Below, in pieces: positions 8,718-17,805 of a stretch of 61,865 nt of DNA. A model generated the notes under the pieces. It ran no database searches. It saw nothing but the letters and a program-made list of their open reading frames with translations, and was not told the origin of the DNA. Position numbers and translations under genes: made by a program. Source of the stretch: Fluviibacter sp964498255 (GTDB lineage Bacteria > Pseudomonadota > Gammaproteobacteria > Burkholderiales > Rhodocyclaceae); contig CAZCGW010000011.1 in the NCBI GenBank assembly GCA_964498255.1, positions 1-61,865 on the forward strand, written 5' to 3'. Positions within the stretch are counted from its first letter, which is position 1. Each line of letters opens with the position of its first letter.

Positions 8718-9335
8718 ATGTTTTCAGGAATTATTGCCGCCGTCGGAAAAGTCCGTGACGTTGCCCCGCGTACCAGCGGCGTGCGACTAACCGTTGACGC
8801 CGGTGGCCTAGATCTTAGCGACGTCATCCTGGGTGATTCGATTGCCTGTAACGGCGTGTGCCTGACCGTGGTTGAACTGGTTCCGGCTGACAAGCCAACC
8901 GCTTTTATCGTAGACGTTTCGGACGAAACGCTACGGTGCACGACCGGTCTTGTTGCCGATGCGCCACTTAATTTGGAAAAGGCGCTGCGCCTGGCAGATC
9001 GCCTCGGCGGCCACCTGGTCACAGGCCATGTGGATGGTATTGGTTCCGTGCGCCACTTTGCGCCCACCACGGCCGATGCCCAGGGTGATTGGTTACTCAC
9101 CATTGAAGCGCCGGAAGCGCTTGCACCGTTTATTGCCCGTAAGAGTTCTATCACGGTGAACGGCACAAGCCTGACAGTGAATGAGGTCGAGGGTCGTCAA
9201 TTCTCGATCAACCTGATTCCGCACACGCTACAGAACACGATGTTGCATACTCTCACCGTGAACGCCCCGGTGAATCTTGAAATTGACGTGATCGCCCGTT
9301 ACTGCGAACGACTGCTGAGCTATACCCAATCATGA
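8718..9335 (+). CDS. ribE: Riboflavin synthase, alpha subunit
   Basis: Converts two molecules of 6,7-dimethyl-8-ribityllumazine to riboflavin plus a pyrimidinedione, the last step of riboflavin synthesis. The 205-residue product has the expected two lumazine-binding repeats, each beginning with a MFSGII- or VTGHVDGIG-type block, and the catalytic region SDVILGDSIACNGVCLTV. Length is normal. The upstream gap of 58 nt is too short for an FMN riboswitch and holds only a -10-like box. The stop overlaps ribBX (ATGA) and ribH follows, so three riboflavin genes form one operon; ribD and a functional ribA are not in the window. Confidence 0.95.
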   Translation: MFSGIIAAVGKVRDVAPRTSGVRLTVDAGGLDLSDVILGDSIACNGVCLTVVELVPADKPTAFIVDVSDETLRCTTGLVADAPLNLEKALRLADRLGGHLVTGHVDGIGSVRHFAPTTADAQGDWLLTIEAPEALAPFIARKSSITVNGTSLTVNEVEGRQFSINLIPHTLQNTMLHTLTVNAPVNLEIDVIARYCERLLSYTQS

Positions 9336-10462
9336 CCGCTGAAGATAAATTGCCGCGCATTTCACCAACGCAGGAAATTGTTGCCGAGCTGCGCGCCGGT
9401 CGCATGGTGGTTCTGGTAGATGAAGAAGATCGTGAAAACGAAGGCGATCTGGTGTTAGCGGCTGACCACGTCACACCGGAAGCCATTAACTTTATGGCCC
9501 GCTTTGGTCGCGGCCTGATCTGCCTGACACTCACCGAGCAACGTTGCCGCCAACTGGGACTGAACCAGATGGCGCGTGACAACAAGGCGCAATTCGGCAC
9601 GGCCTTCACGGTTTCTATCGAAGCAGCCGAAGGCGTAACAACCGGCATTTCTGCTCATGACCGCGCCCGCACCATTCAGGCCGCTGTTGCTACCGATGCC
9701 AAGCCTTCGGATATTGTTCAGCCTGGCCACATCTTCCCGATCATGGCACGCCCCGGTGGTGTGCTGGTTCGCGCCGGTCATACCGAAGCCGGTTGTGACC
9801 TGGCAACGCTGGCCGGCCTGAGCCCTGCTTCCGTAATCTGCGAAATCATGAGCGAAGACGGCTCCATGGCACGCTTGCCAGAGCTGCGTGAATTTGCCGC
9901 AGAGCACGGCCTGAAGATTGGCACGATTGCCGATCTGATTCATTACCGCAGCCAGCACGAAACCCTAGTGGCTCGCGCCGGTTCACGCGAACTGACCAAC
10001 CGCCACGGAACGTTTACGCTACACACCTATGCCGATAAAACTTCGGACGAAGTGCACCTGGCACTGGTAAAAGGCAAACCCACACCGCAAAGCGAAACAC
10101 TGGTGCGCGTGCATGTGCCGGTATCGATTCTGGATTTTCTGGCACCAGAAGGCACCGGACACAGCATCATGCTGGACGATGCCATGGCCGCTATTGGTGC
10201 CGCTGACCAAGGCGTACTGGTGATGCTGCACAAACCACTTAGCGGACAAGAACTGCTCCAGGGCTTGACCCGTTCGCCAGATCAGGCGTTGCCCCGTAAA
10301 TGGGATCCGCTTTTGCACGGCATAGGCGCACAGATTCTGCGCGATCTGAGTGTGCACAAAATGCGCCTGCTCTCTAGCCCGCAACGTATTCCGGCCATGA
10401 CTGGCTTTGATCTCGAAATTACCGGTTTCCAACTGCCCGATGGCAGCCGTACCGGTCTGTAA
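9332..10462 (+). CDS. ribB: RibB with degenerate RibA-like C-terminal domain (RibBX)
   Basis: The N-terminal ~210 residues are 3,4-dihydroxy-2-butanone-4-phosphate synthase, which makes the four-carbon unit of riboflavin from ribulose 5-phosphate. Its signature DEEDRENEGDLV and the downstream HTEAGCDLA block are intact. The C-terminal ~165 residues have the overall place and length of a GTP cyclohydrolase II domain, but contain no cysteine at all, so the three zinc-binding cysteines of true RibA are missing. The protein should be monofunctional RibB with a non-catalytic appendage, as known for other proteobacterial RibBX hybrids. GTP cyclohydrolase II must then be encoded elsewhere. Confidence 0.92.
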   Translation: MTAEDKLPRISPTQEIVAELRAGRMVVLVDEEDRENEGDLVLAADHVTPEAINFMARFGRGLICLTLTEQRCRQLGLNQMARDNKAQFGTAFTVSIEAAEGVTTGISAHDRARTIQAAVATDAKPSDIVQPGHIFPIMARPGGVLVRAGHTEAGCDLATLAGLSPASVICEIMSEDGSMARLPELREFAAEHGLKIGTIADLIHYRSQHETLVARAGSRELTNRHGTFTLHTYADKTSDEVHLALVKGKPTPQSETLVRVHVPVSILDFLAPEGTGHSIMLDDAMAAIGAADQGVLVMLHKPLSGQELLQGLTRSPDQALPRKWDPLLHGIGAQILRDLSVHKMRLLSSPQRIPAMTGFDLEITGFQLPDGSRTGL

Positions 10463-10479
10463 TAACGCAAGGATTCGTA

Positions 10480-10977
10480 ATGACCCGCTATCAGGAATAC
10501 CCCAGCAATGAAAACGGCACCGGCCTGCGCATTGGCATTGCTGTCGCCCGCTTCAATCAGGATATCTGTGATGGCCTGCTCTCAGGCGCTATCAATCAAT
10601 TGCACGCACTGGGCGTTAGCGCTGAAGACATTACCGTGTGCAGCGTTCCGGGCGCGCTTGAAATTCCCCTTGTGCTGCAAAGCCTGGCCGATGCGGAAGA
10701 CTCGCCTTACGATGCTCTGATTGCGCTCGGCGCTGTGGTGCGTGGTGAAACCTACCACTTCGAAGTGGTCAGCAACGATAGCTGCCGTGCCGTTATGGAA
10801 GTGCAGCTCGCCACCGGCGTACCCATTGCCAATGGCATTCTCACCACAGAGAATGACGATCAGGCGCTCGTACGCATGCACGACAAAGGCGCCGACTGCG
10901 CACGTTGCGCCGTAGAAATGGCCCGTCTGCACGCCAGCATTCGTTTAGGCGACAAACCCCAACCTGCACGAGGCTGA
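10480..10977 (+). CDS. ribH: 6,7-dimethyl-8-ribityllumazine synthase
   Basis: Condenses 5-amino-6-ribitylamino-uracildione with the RibB product to give lumazine, the substrate of RibE. The 165-residue protein has the N-terminal IGIAVARFN substrate-binding strand, VPGALEIPL, ALGAVVRGETYHFE with the catalytic histidine, and GVPIANGILTTEN. AGGA precedes the ATG at suitable spacing. The gene runs directly into nusB (3-nt gap), the widespread ribH-nusB pairing. Confidence 0.96.
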   Translation: MTRYQEYPSNENGTGLRIGIAVARFNQDICDGLLSGAINQLHALGVSAEDITVCSVPGALEIPLVLQSLADAEDSPYDALIALGAVVRGETYHFEVVSNDSCRAVMEVQLATGVPIANGILTTENDDQALVRMHDKGADCARCAVEMARLHASIRLGDKPQPARG

Positions 10978-10979
10978 GC

Positions 10980-11453
10980 ATGACCCAACAAAACACCAAA
11001 CCTGCCAACGGCCCAAAACCGGCGCGGCGCCGCGCCCGTGAAGCGGCAATGCAGGCACTCTATGGCTGGCAAGTCGGCGGCCAGGATCTGGCCTCTTGCG
11101 AAACAGCCCTGCACGAAGTTGAAGGTTTCAACACACTCCGTGATCTGGAACAGAATTTTGCGATTGGCCTTCTGCGCGGCTGCATTGCGCAGCACGACAC
11201 GCTGCGTGAGCAACTGACCCCGCTGCTGGATCGCCCTTTTGAAGAGCTCTCGCCAGTTGAAGCCTGCATTCTGCTGATTGGCGCTAATGAAATGGCCAAC
11301 AGCCCGGAAACGCCACTGCGCGTGGTGCTGAACGAAGCGATTGAACTGGCCAAGACGTTCGGCGGCACCGACGGACACAAGTTCGTTAATGGTGTACTGG
11401 ATCGCCTGGCCCCTACGTTGCGCCCGCTGGAAAGCAACCGGCCTAACCGCTGA
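10980..11453 (+). CDS. nusB: Transcription antitermination factor NusB
   Basis: A 157-residue RNA-binding all-helical protein that with NusE (S10) binds boxA RNA and supports antitermination of rRNA transcription. Family signs: an N-terminal basic segment ARRRAREAAMQALYGWQ, a central PLLDRPFEELSPVEACILLIGA, and the C-terminal VVLNEAIELAKTFGGTDGHKFVNGVLD. ATG 10980 was chosen because it lies just after the ribH stop; a longer upstream frame lies inside ribH. Continues into thiL after 6 nt. Confidence 0.95.
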   Translation: MTQQNTKPANGPKPARRRAREAAMQALYGWQVGGQDLASCETALHEVEGFNTLRDLEQNFAIGLLRGCIAQHDTLREQLTPLLDRPFEELSPVEACILLIGANEMANSPETPLRVVLNEAIELAKTFGGTDGHKFVNGVLDRLAPTLRPLESNRPNR

Positions 11454-11459
11454 TTCATC

Positions 11460-12452
11460 ATGGCAGGCGAGTTCGCCCTGATCGAACGCCTGCTCCAGCA
11501 GGTGACGCCTGCCCACGCAAACGCTGCACCCGGTTTGTTACTTGGACCCGGTGATGACTGCGCGCTAATTGCGCCGCCCGCTGCAGATGAAGTCTTTGCC
11601 ATTACCACCGACATGCTGGTGGAAGGTACGCACTTTCTAGGCACGGATAATCCCATCGATCTGGGCTGGAAAACGCTGGCCGTTAATTTATCGGATCTGG
11701 CAGCCATGGGCGCGCTACCGCGTTATGTCACGCTGGCCGTTTCGTTACTGGCTACCGATGACAGCACCGGCTGGGTTGATCAGTTCTTTATCGGCTTTGC
11801 TGACTGCGCCAAACAATACGATGTCTCACTCATTGGTGGCGACACCACTTGTGGGCCACGCTCTTTCAGCGTCACGGCTTTTGGCACGGTTAATCCCCGG
11901 CAGGCATTACGCCGCAGCGGTGCGTGCGCACAAGACGATATCTGGATTTCCGGCACGCCGGGGATGGCTGCGTTGGGACTTGCCCACAAGCTCGGCACCA
12001 CCGCATTACCTGCCGCACTTGAGGCAACCGCCAGCGCTGCGTTACACCACCCATTGCCACGCGTTGCATTAGGTTTAGCATTGGCCGGATTGGCGCATAG
12101 CTGTCTGGACGTATCCGACGGCCTGTTACAAGACCTGGGGCACATCGCCCAGGCTTCGGGCTTGCCAGCCACGCTTGAACTAGCCGCACTGCCGCCTACA
12201 CCCCCCGGTGTTGATACGGCACTCTGGCAACAGTGCTTACTGGGTGGCGGTGATGACTACGAACTCCTGTTCACAGCATCACCAAACAACCGCACAGACA
12301 TTGAAGCCTTGGCAACACAACTGGCGCTACCGCTGCATCGTATTGGGCAGATGCACACCGATGGCAAAGCAGGCACAATCACCTTGTTAGACACGCATCA
12401 GAAATCTGTGGACCTAAGCCATCTGCGCCAGGGTTTCGACCACTTTGCCTAA
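11460..12452 (+). CDS. thiL: Thiamine-monophosphate kinase
   Basis: Phosphorylates thiamine monophosphate to thiamine diphosphate using ATP, the last step of cofactor synthesis. The 330-residue protein belongs to the PurM/AIR synthase-related superfamily. Key blocks are the N-terminal FALIERLL, GPGDDCALI (metal/ATP aspartates), TTDMLVEGTHF, the SLIGGDTT loop, DVSDGLLQDLGHIAQASG and GGDDYELLFTA. Length is normal. It lies between nusB and pgpA in one tight gene string. Confidence 0.94.
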   Translation: MAGEFALIERLLQQVTPAHANAAPGLLLGPGDDCALIAPPAADEVFAITTDMLVEGTHFLGTDNPIDLGWKTLAVNLSDLAAMGALPRYVTLAVSLLATDDSTGWVDQFFIGFADCAKQYDVSLIGGDTTCGPRSFSVTAFGTVNPRQALRRSGACAQDDIWISGTPGMAALGLAHKLGTTALPAALEATASAALHHPLPRVALGLALAGLAHSCLDVSDGLLQDLGHIAQASGLPATLELAALPPTPPGVDTALWQQCLLGGGDDYELLFTASPNNRTDIEALATQLALPLHRIGQMHTDGKAGTITLLDTHQKSVDLSHLRQGFDHFA

Positions 12453-12464
12453 ACACGCATTGTC

Positions 12465-13016
12465 ATGACCGAACTTAAACCCTCAACCGCTACTGAAACC
12501 GCTCTGGTTGAACGACCCACGCTGCGGTTTATGTTGGCGCACCCTTTGCATCTGATTGCACTGGGTTTTGGTAGCGGCCTCTCACCCTTTGCCCCTGGCA
12601 CCTTCGGCACACTCTTTGCTTGGGCAAGCTTTCGTGCGCTCGACATCGCGCTGCCTGCTGATGTCTTTTTATTGCTGATCCTTCTGTCATTCGTGTTGGG
12701 CATTGTGGCCATCGAGAAGACCGGTACAGTCCTGGGCGAAATCGATCATGGCGGTATCGTGTGGGATGAAATCGTGCCATTCTGGGCAGTGCTCTGGCTG
12801 CTATCTCAGGTCATGGGTGACAACCTGGCCTGGCAAGGCATCGCCTTTGCGCTATTTCGTCTCTACGATATCAAGAAGCCTTGGCCTGCCAGCTACTATG
12901 ATCGCAAGGTTAAAAATGGTTATGGCGTGATGATGGACGATGTCATCGCGGCGCTTTATACCTTGCTCACGCTTGGCATTCTGTTGGTGGTTGTTTATCT
13001 GAACGTGCATCAATAA
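12465..13016 (+). CDS. pgpA: Phosphatidylglycerophosphatase A
   Basis: Dephosphorylates phosphatidylglycerophosphate to phosphatidylglycerol in the inner membrane. The 183-residue protein has the PgpA signature GFGSGLSPFAPGTFGTL near the N-terminus, the acidic IDHGGIVWDEIVPFW segment, and three to four hydrophobic helices. It is 12 nt after thiL, and its TAA shares a base with the pncC ATG (TAATG), indicating translational coupling. Confidence 0.94.
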   Translation: MTELKPSTATETALVERPTLRFMLAHPLHLIALGFGSGLSPFAPGTFGTLFAWASFRALDIALPADVFLLLILLSFVLGIVAIEKTGTVLGEIDHGGIVWDEIVPFWAVLWLLSQVMGDNLAWQGIAFALFRLYDIKKPWPASYYDRKVKNGYGVMMDDVIAALYTLLTLGILLVVVYLNVHQ

Positions 13017-13525
13017 TGTCGCGAACGATATCCGCCGAGCCACTGGTCGCAGAAATCGCGGACCATCTAACGCAATCGGGCCAACGCCTGGTTACTGCAG
13101 AATCCTGCACAGGCGGCTTAATTGCTGCAGCAATTACATCACGCGCGGGCAGTTCTGCCTGGTTTGAACGCGGCTGGGTCACTTACTCTAATGCCGCGAA
13201 AACCGAAGAGCTTGGCGTTGATGCCACACTCTTTGCACAACAGGGCGCTGTCAGCGAAGCCGTCGCTGCTGCTATGGCGTACGGCGCTTGTGCACGCAGC
13301 CACAGCGATTACGCAATTGCCGTTACCGGCATTGCCGGGCCCGATGGCGGCTCCGCTGAAAAACCGATAGGCATGGTTTGCTTTGGCTGGGCCAACAAAG
13401 CCACCTGCAAAACAGAAACCGTCTATTTCGACGGAGACCGTCAATCCATTCGTCAGCAGGCAGCGTCTTACGCGCTCGCCGGGCTTCTTTCGTTTTTAAT
13501 TAATCCCACTTACTTTTCTTCCTGA
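13016..13525 (+). CDS. pncC: Nicotinamide-nucleotide amidohydrolase (CinA C-terminal domain)
   Basis: A 169-residue stand-alone CinA C-terminal domain, which deamidates NMN to nicotinate mononucleotide in pyridine-nucleotide salvage. The diagnostic TAESCTGGLIAAAIT and AVTGIAGPDGGSAEKPIGMV segments are present. There is no N-terminal MoCF-like domain, so this is the short PncC form. It is co-transcribed with pgpA and followed 10 nt later by purT. Confidence 0.93.
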   Translation: MSRTISAEPLVAEIADHLTQSGQRLVTAESCTGGLIAAAITSRAGSSAWFERGWVTYSNAAKTEELGVDATLFAQQGAVSEAVAAAMAYGACARSHSDYAIAVTGIAGPDGGSAEKPIGMVCFGWANKATCKTETVYFDGDRQSIRQQAASYALAGLLSFLINPTYFSS

Positions 13526-13535
13526 GGGCTTTGTC

Positions 13536-14741
13536 ATGTTTCGATTCGGCACACCTAACTCTTCCAGCGCACTGCGCGTCATGATGCTCGGCTGTGGCGA
13601 GCTCGGTAAAGAAGTCGTTATTTCTCTACAGCGACTGGGTTGCGAAGTGATTGCCGTTGATCGTTATGCCGGCGCTCCTGCGATGCAGGTAGCGCATCGC
13701 GCGCACGTCATCAACATGACTGACGGCGAAGCTCTGCGCGAACTCGTTATTCGCGAAAAGCCGGATCTCGTAGTGCCAGAAATCGAAGCGATTGCTACCG
13801 ACATGCTCGTGGAAATCGAACGCGATGGTCTGGCCGAAGTGATTCCGACCGCGCGTGCTACGCAGCTCACCATGAATCGCGAAGGCATTCGCCGCCTGGC
13901 TGCCGAAACATTGAACCTGCCCACATCCGCTTACAAATTTGCAGACTCACTCGAAGAAATGCAGGCTGCCATCAATGAGATTGGCTATCCCTGCTTCATC
14001 AAACCGGTGATGTCTTCGTCCGGCAAGGGCCAATCGCTCGTACGTACACCAGAAGACGTGAAACCTGCCTGGGATTATGCCGCCGCGGGCGGTCGCGTTA
14101 ACCAGGGTCGCGTCATCGTCGAAGGCATGGTCGATTTTGATTACGAAATCACCCAGCTAACCGTGCGTGCTGTAGGCGCATCAGGCAATGTTGAAACCTT
14201 CTTCTGCGATCCAATCGGTCACATCCAGGTCAAGGGCGACTACGTTGAATCATGGCAGCCGATGCCGATGTCGCAACGCGCAATCGAACGCTCGCGCGAG
14301 ATTGCAAAGGCTGTTACGGAAAATCTCGGTGGTCGCGGCATCTTTGGCGTGGAGCTTTTTGTAAAGGGTGACGATGTCTGGTTCTCTGAAGTGAGTCCAC
14401 GTCCACACGATACCGGTCTGGTAACCCTCTGCACGCAGCGTCAATCCGAATTCGAATTGCATGCGCGCGCCATTCTGGGTCTACCCGTCAACACCGCTTG
14501 CAGCCAGCCCGGCGCCTCAGCTGTTATTTACGGCGGCCTGGAAGAAAAGGGTATTGCCTTCGAAGGCGTGGCACATGCCCTGCAAGTACCGGACAGCGAT
14601 CTGCGCCTATTCGGCAAACCGGAAAGCTTTGAACGTCGCCGCATGGGTGTTGCGCTGGCCACGGCCAAAGATACCGACGAGGCACGTGCCAAAGCCAAAC
14701 AATGCGCATCACGCGTGAAGCCTGTTAGCGCGGCCAAGTAA
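13536..14741 (+). CDS. purT: Formate-dependent phosphoribosylglycinamide formyltransferase
   Basis: An ATP-grasp enzyme using formate and ATP to make formyl-GAR in purine synthesis, the folate-independent alternative to PurN. The 401-residue product shows MMLGCGELGKEV (nucleotide/GAR region), the VPEIEAI block, the ATP-grasp loop PVMSSSGKGQS and the C-terminal EVSPRPHDTGLVTL metal-binding segment. GAGGG lies upstream of the ATG. purU, which releases formate from 10-formyl-THF and can feed PurT, is in the window at 51.4 kb. Confidence 0.95.
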   Translation: MFRFGTPNSSSALRVMMLGCGELGKEVVISLQRLGCEVIAVDRYAGAPAMQVAHRAHVINMTDGEALRELVIREKPDLVVPEIEAIATDMLVEIERDGLAEVIPTARATQLTMNREGIRRLAAETLNLPTSAYKFADSLEEMQAAINEIGYPCFIKPVMSSSGKGQSLVRTPEDVKPAWDYAAAGGRVNQGRVIVEGMVDFDYEITQLTVRAVGASGNVETFFCDPIGHIQVKGDYVESWQPMPMSQRAIERSREIAKAVTENLGGRGIFGVELFVKGDDVWFSEVSPRPHDTGLVTLCTQRQSEFELHARAILGLPVNTACSQPGASAVIYGGLEEKGIAFEGVAHALQVPDSDLRLFGKPESFERRRMGVALATAKDTDEARAKAKQCASRVKPVSAAK

Positions 14742-14746
14742 GCAGG

Positions 14747-16219
14747 ATGATGCGCACGCAACTCAAGCTCTTTCTCCTCACTCTGTCTTGCTGCGCGCTG
14801 ACCGCTTGTGCAACACGCCCGGTTAACCCACCCATAGATCGCGTCGAAAATACCAAAACCTATAGCTTTGAACGCAAGGGCACGCAAACAGCGCCAAAAA
14901 CAACGCTGGTTGCGCTTGCGTTCTCAGGCGGCGGCACACGTGCTGCGGCTTTCTCCTATGGCGTTCTAGAAGCACTACGTAAGACAGAGTTTGTTAACGC
15001 ACAAGGCCAGCACTCTCGTCTCATTGATCATGTCGACGTGATTACCGGCGTCTCCGGCGGTAGCTTTACTGCCCTGGCTTACGGTTTGTATGGCGAGAAG
15101 CTTTTTGATGAGTACGAAAGTCGCTTCCTCAAGCGCAACGTTCAAGGTGAACTCATCGCGCGTAGTTTCAATCCGCTCAATTGGGGCAGTCTCTCATCAA
15201 CAGGATGGGGCCGCTCCGAGATGGCGGCAGATCTCTACGACGAGATTCTTTTTGACGGTGCGACCTTTGCTGATCTGGATCGCAAAGATGGCCCTGTCGT
15301 TGCCGTATCTACAACCGATCTGGCCACCGGCTACCGGATCCTTTTTACGCCTTCCAATTTCGATGCGCTTTGCTCAGACCTTGGGTCTTTCCGACTATCA
15401 CGCGCTGCAGCCGCCTCTTCGGCCGTACCCGTTGTACTCTCCCCGCTGACCATTAATAGCTATGGCGGTCGCTGCGGCAAGCACATGCCCAGCTGGTTTA
15501 CGCCCTTCGTAGGCATTGCTAACCCACCGCGCCCTGCCGCAAGGGCGCTGGAACGTATTCGTGAGCTGCAGGGATTCATGAATGATGGTGACCCTTACCT
15601 ACATCTGGTCGATGGTGGCATTTCAGACAACCTCGGTCTGCGCGGGGGTCTGGATGTCTTTAATACTCTGGAAGCCCTACGTGAAGCTGGATACAAAACA
15701 CCGCTGGATCACGTAAAAAAAATTATTGTCGTGGTAGTTAACTCCGTCTCCACGCCAAAAACAGATTGGAATAAATCAGAAAACCCACCGGGCACCCTTT
15801 CGATCCTGGTTAAAGCAGCTGGCGTACCGATAGACCGCTATTCGAATGAGCAGATCGAAGGCTTGCGTGACATTGAAGCACGCTGGCAGCAGATGCGTGA
15901 TGTCCGCGACTTGCCTGCTGTTAAACGCATCAGCAAACAACAATCGAATGGTGCCCTGGATGTGATTCGTCGCGTCCCCGATGCAAAGATCTACACCATC
16001 GACGTGTCATTTGCTGGTGTGCCCGACGCTGAAGAACGCGCCTATCTCAATGAGCTACCAACATCCTTCGTGCTAACAGACGAAGCTGTTGACCGTCTGC
16101 GTACCGCCGCGGGTTCAGCGCTACTGAATTCGCCAGATTTTAAACGTCTGGTGCTAGAAGCAAACGGCAGGGTTGTCGAACACCCCACTACTGCGGAAGC
16201 GACTTCGCCTCCACAGTAG
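14747..16219 (+). CDS. Patatin-like phospholipase lipoprotein
   Basis: A 490-residue predicted lipoprotein: signal peptide with lipobox LTAC (Cys about 21), then a patatin fold. The oxyanion motif GGGTRAAAFSYG, nucleophile motif GVSGG (GxSxG) and catalytic Asp in VDGG are all present, so a Ser-Asp dyad hydrolase acting on lipids is likely; the natural lipid is unknown. Two tandem ATGs (14747 and 14750) follow AGCAGG; the second is better spaced, but the protein is otherwise the same. It follows purT by 5 nt and converges on lipA with no clear terminator. Confidence 0.85.
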   Translation: MMRTQLKLFLLTLSCCALTACATRPVNPPIDRVENTKTYSFERKGTQTAPKTTLVALAFSGGGTRAAAFSYGVLEALRKTEFVNAQGQHSRLIDHVDVITGVSGGSFTALAYGLYGEKLFDEYESRFLKRNVQGELIARSFNPLNWGSLSSTGWGRSEMAADLYDEILFDGATFADLDRKDGPVVAVSTTDLATGYRILFTPSNFDALCSDLGSFRLSRAAAASSAVPVVLSPLTINSYGGRCGKHMPSWFTPFVGIANPPRPAARALERIRELQGFMNDGDPYLHLVDGGISDNLGLRGGLDVFNTLEALREAGYKTPLDHVKKIIVVVVNSVSTPKTDWNKSENPPGTLSILVKAAGVPIDRYSNEQIEGLRDIEARWQQMRDVRDLPAVKRISKQQSNGALDVIRRVPDAKIYTIDVSFAGVPDAEERAYLNELPTSFVLTDEAVDRLRTAAGSALLNSPDFKRLVLEANGRVVEHPTTAEATSPPQ

Positions 16220-16233
16220 CGGTGGCGTCTGGC

Positions 16234-17175
16234 TTAGACCACGCCGGCGCTGTGCGCCTGCTGGTCTGCCCAGTAGCTGGATCGCACCATCGGACCGCAC
16301 GCGGCGCCTTCGAAACCCAGAGCCAAAGCCTCGGTTTCGAAACGTTTGAAGGTGTCCGGATGTACATAACGCACCACCGGCAAATGGTGGTTCGACGGTG
16401 CCAGATACTGGCCAATCGTCAGCAGATTAATGTCGTGGGCGCGCATGTCTTTGAGTTCTTCGATGATTTCTTCATCGGTCTCACCCAGCCCCACCATCAA
16501 ACCTGATTTGGTCGGCACATTCGGATAACGCGCCTTGAATGCCTTCAGGAAATTCAATGAGTGCGCATAATCCGCGCCCGGACGTGCCTGCTTATACAGG
16601 CGGGGCACTGTTTCCAGATTGTGGTTCATCACATCTGGCAATGCCTGGCCAAAGATATCCAGCGCAACATCCATGCGACCACGGAAATCCGGTACTAACA
16701 CTTCGATGGTGGTGGTCGGCGATGCTTCGCGCACCGCACGAATCACATCGACGAAATGCTGAGCGCCGCCATCACGGAGATCATCACGATCCACACTGGT
16801 AATCACGACATAGCGCAACTTCAGATTGGCGACGGATTCAGCCAGGTGACGCGGCTCATCCGGATCAGGCGGCAAGGGTTTGCCATGGCCGACATCACAG
16901 AACGGGCAACGACGCGTGCAAATATCACCCAAGATCATGAACGTGGCTGTACCACGGCCGAAGCACTCGCCAATATTCGGGCACGCTGCTTCTTCGCAGA
17001 CCGTATGCAACTTCTGGTCGCGCAGCATTTTTTTGATTTCGCCAAAACGGCCAGCGTCGTTGCCGGCTTTAACGCGGATCCAATCCGGCTTTTTCAATGC
17101 TTCCTGCGGCACGATCTTGATAGGGATGCGTGCCGTCTTCAGTTCGCCTTTTTGTTTTACCCCGGCGTCAGCCAT
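16234..17175 (-). CDS. lipA: Lipoyl synthase
   Basis: A radical-SAM enzyme inserting two sulfurs into octanoyl groups on lipoyl domains of 2-oxoacid dehydrogenases and GcvH. Of 313 residues, C60, C65 and C71 (CEEAACPNIGEC) bind the auxiliary cluster, and C86, C90, C93 (CTRRCPFC) the SAM cluster. The C-terminal RSSYWADQ serine segment, a ligand of the auxiliary cluster, is present. The start overlaps the end of lipB by 8 nt, so the two are translationally coupled. Confidence 0.96.
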   Translation of the reverse strand: MADAGVKQKGELKTARIPIKIVPQEALKKPDWIRVKAGNDAGRFGEIKKMLRDQKLHTVCEEAACPNIGECFGRGTATFMILGDICTRRCPFCDVGHGKPLPPDPDEPRHLAESVANLKLRYVVITSVDRDDLRDGGAQHFVDVIRAVREASPTTTIEVLVPDFRGRMDVALDIFGQALPDVMNHNLETVPRLYKQARPGADYAHSLNFLKAFKARYPNVPTKSGLMVGLGETDEEIIEELKDMRAHDINLLTIGQYLAPSNHHLPVVRYVHPDTFKRFETEALALGFEGAACGPMVRSSYWADQQAHSAGVV

Positions 17176-17803
17176 GGGACATCTCCAATTGAATCTTTAA
17201 GTGGTTAAGCAGCGCTTCGCCGGCTGCCGAAGGTGATACGTTAACACCCAAATCACGTAATTGGGTAACCGCCATACCCGCGTAACCACAGGGGTTGATT
17301 GCGGCAAATGGCGTCAGATCCATATCCACATTAAGGCTGACACCGTGATAGCTGCACCCATTGCGAATACGCAAACCCAAAGCAGCAACCTTGGCATCGC
17401 CCACATAGACTCCTGGCGCGCCTTCGCGGCGTGCCGCCGTGATGCCGTACCCAGCCAACAGATCAATCACCGCCTGTTCGATTCGGTTCACCAATTCACG
17501 CACCTTGATCTGGCGTCGTTGCAAGTCGATGAGCAAATACACAACGACCTGACCCGGCCCGTGATAGGTGATCTGTCCACCACGATCAATCGGCACCACC
17601 GGCACACCAATATCGTACAGCAGATGTTCTGGCTTACCCGCCTGCCCCTGGGTAAAAACCGGGGGATGCTCTACCAGCCAAAGTTCGTCCGGTGCGGTTG
17701 CTGCTGCTTCGCCCACTCGCGCCAGCGTTTGATCACGCATCGCGTGCCAGGTAGGTTCATACGGAACCAACCCGAGGCGTTTTACTTGCAGCGGCAGCGT
17801 CAC
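17168..17803 (-). CDS. lipB: Octanoyltransferase LipB
   Basis: Transfers octanoyl from acyl carrier protein to lipoyl domains, giving the LipA substrate. The 211-residue protein has LWLVEHPPVFTQG, the GGQITYHGPGQ substrate-binding loop, the catalytic Lys in GAPGVYVGDAKVAALGLR and FAAINPCGYAGM with the catalytic Cys. The start is a GTG at 17803, two bases after the ybeD-family stop; no strong Shine-Dalgarno is visible, consistent with coupling to the upstream gene. Confidence 0.95.
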   Translation of the reverse strand: MTLPLQVKRLGLVPYEPTWHAMRDQTLARVGEAAATAPDELWLVEHPPVFTQGQAGKPEHLLYDIGVPVVPIDRGGQITYHGPGQVVVYLLIDLQRRQIKVRELVNRIEQAVIDLLAGYGITAARREGAPGVYVGDAKVAALGLRIRNGCSYHGVSLNVDMDLTPFAAINPCGYAGMAVTQLRDLGVNVSPSAAGEALLNHLKIQLEMSHG

Positions 17804-17805
17804 GC

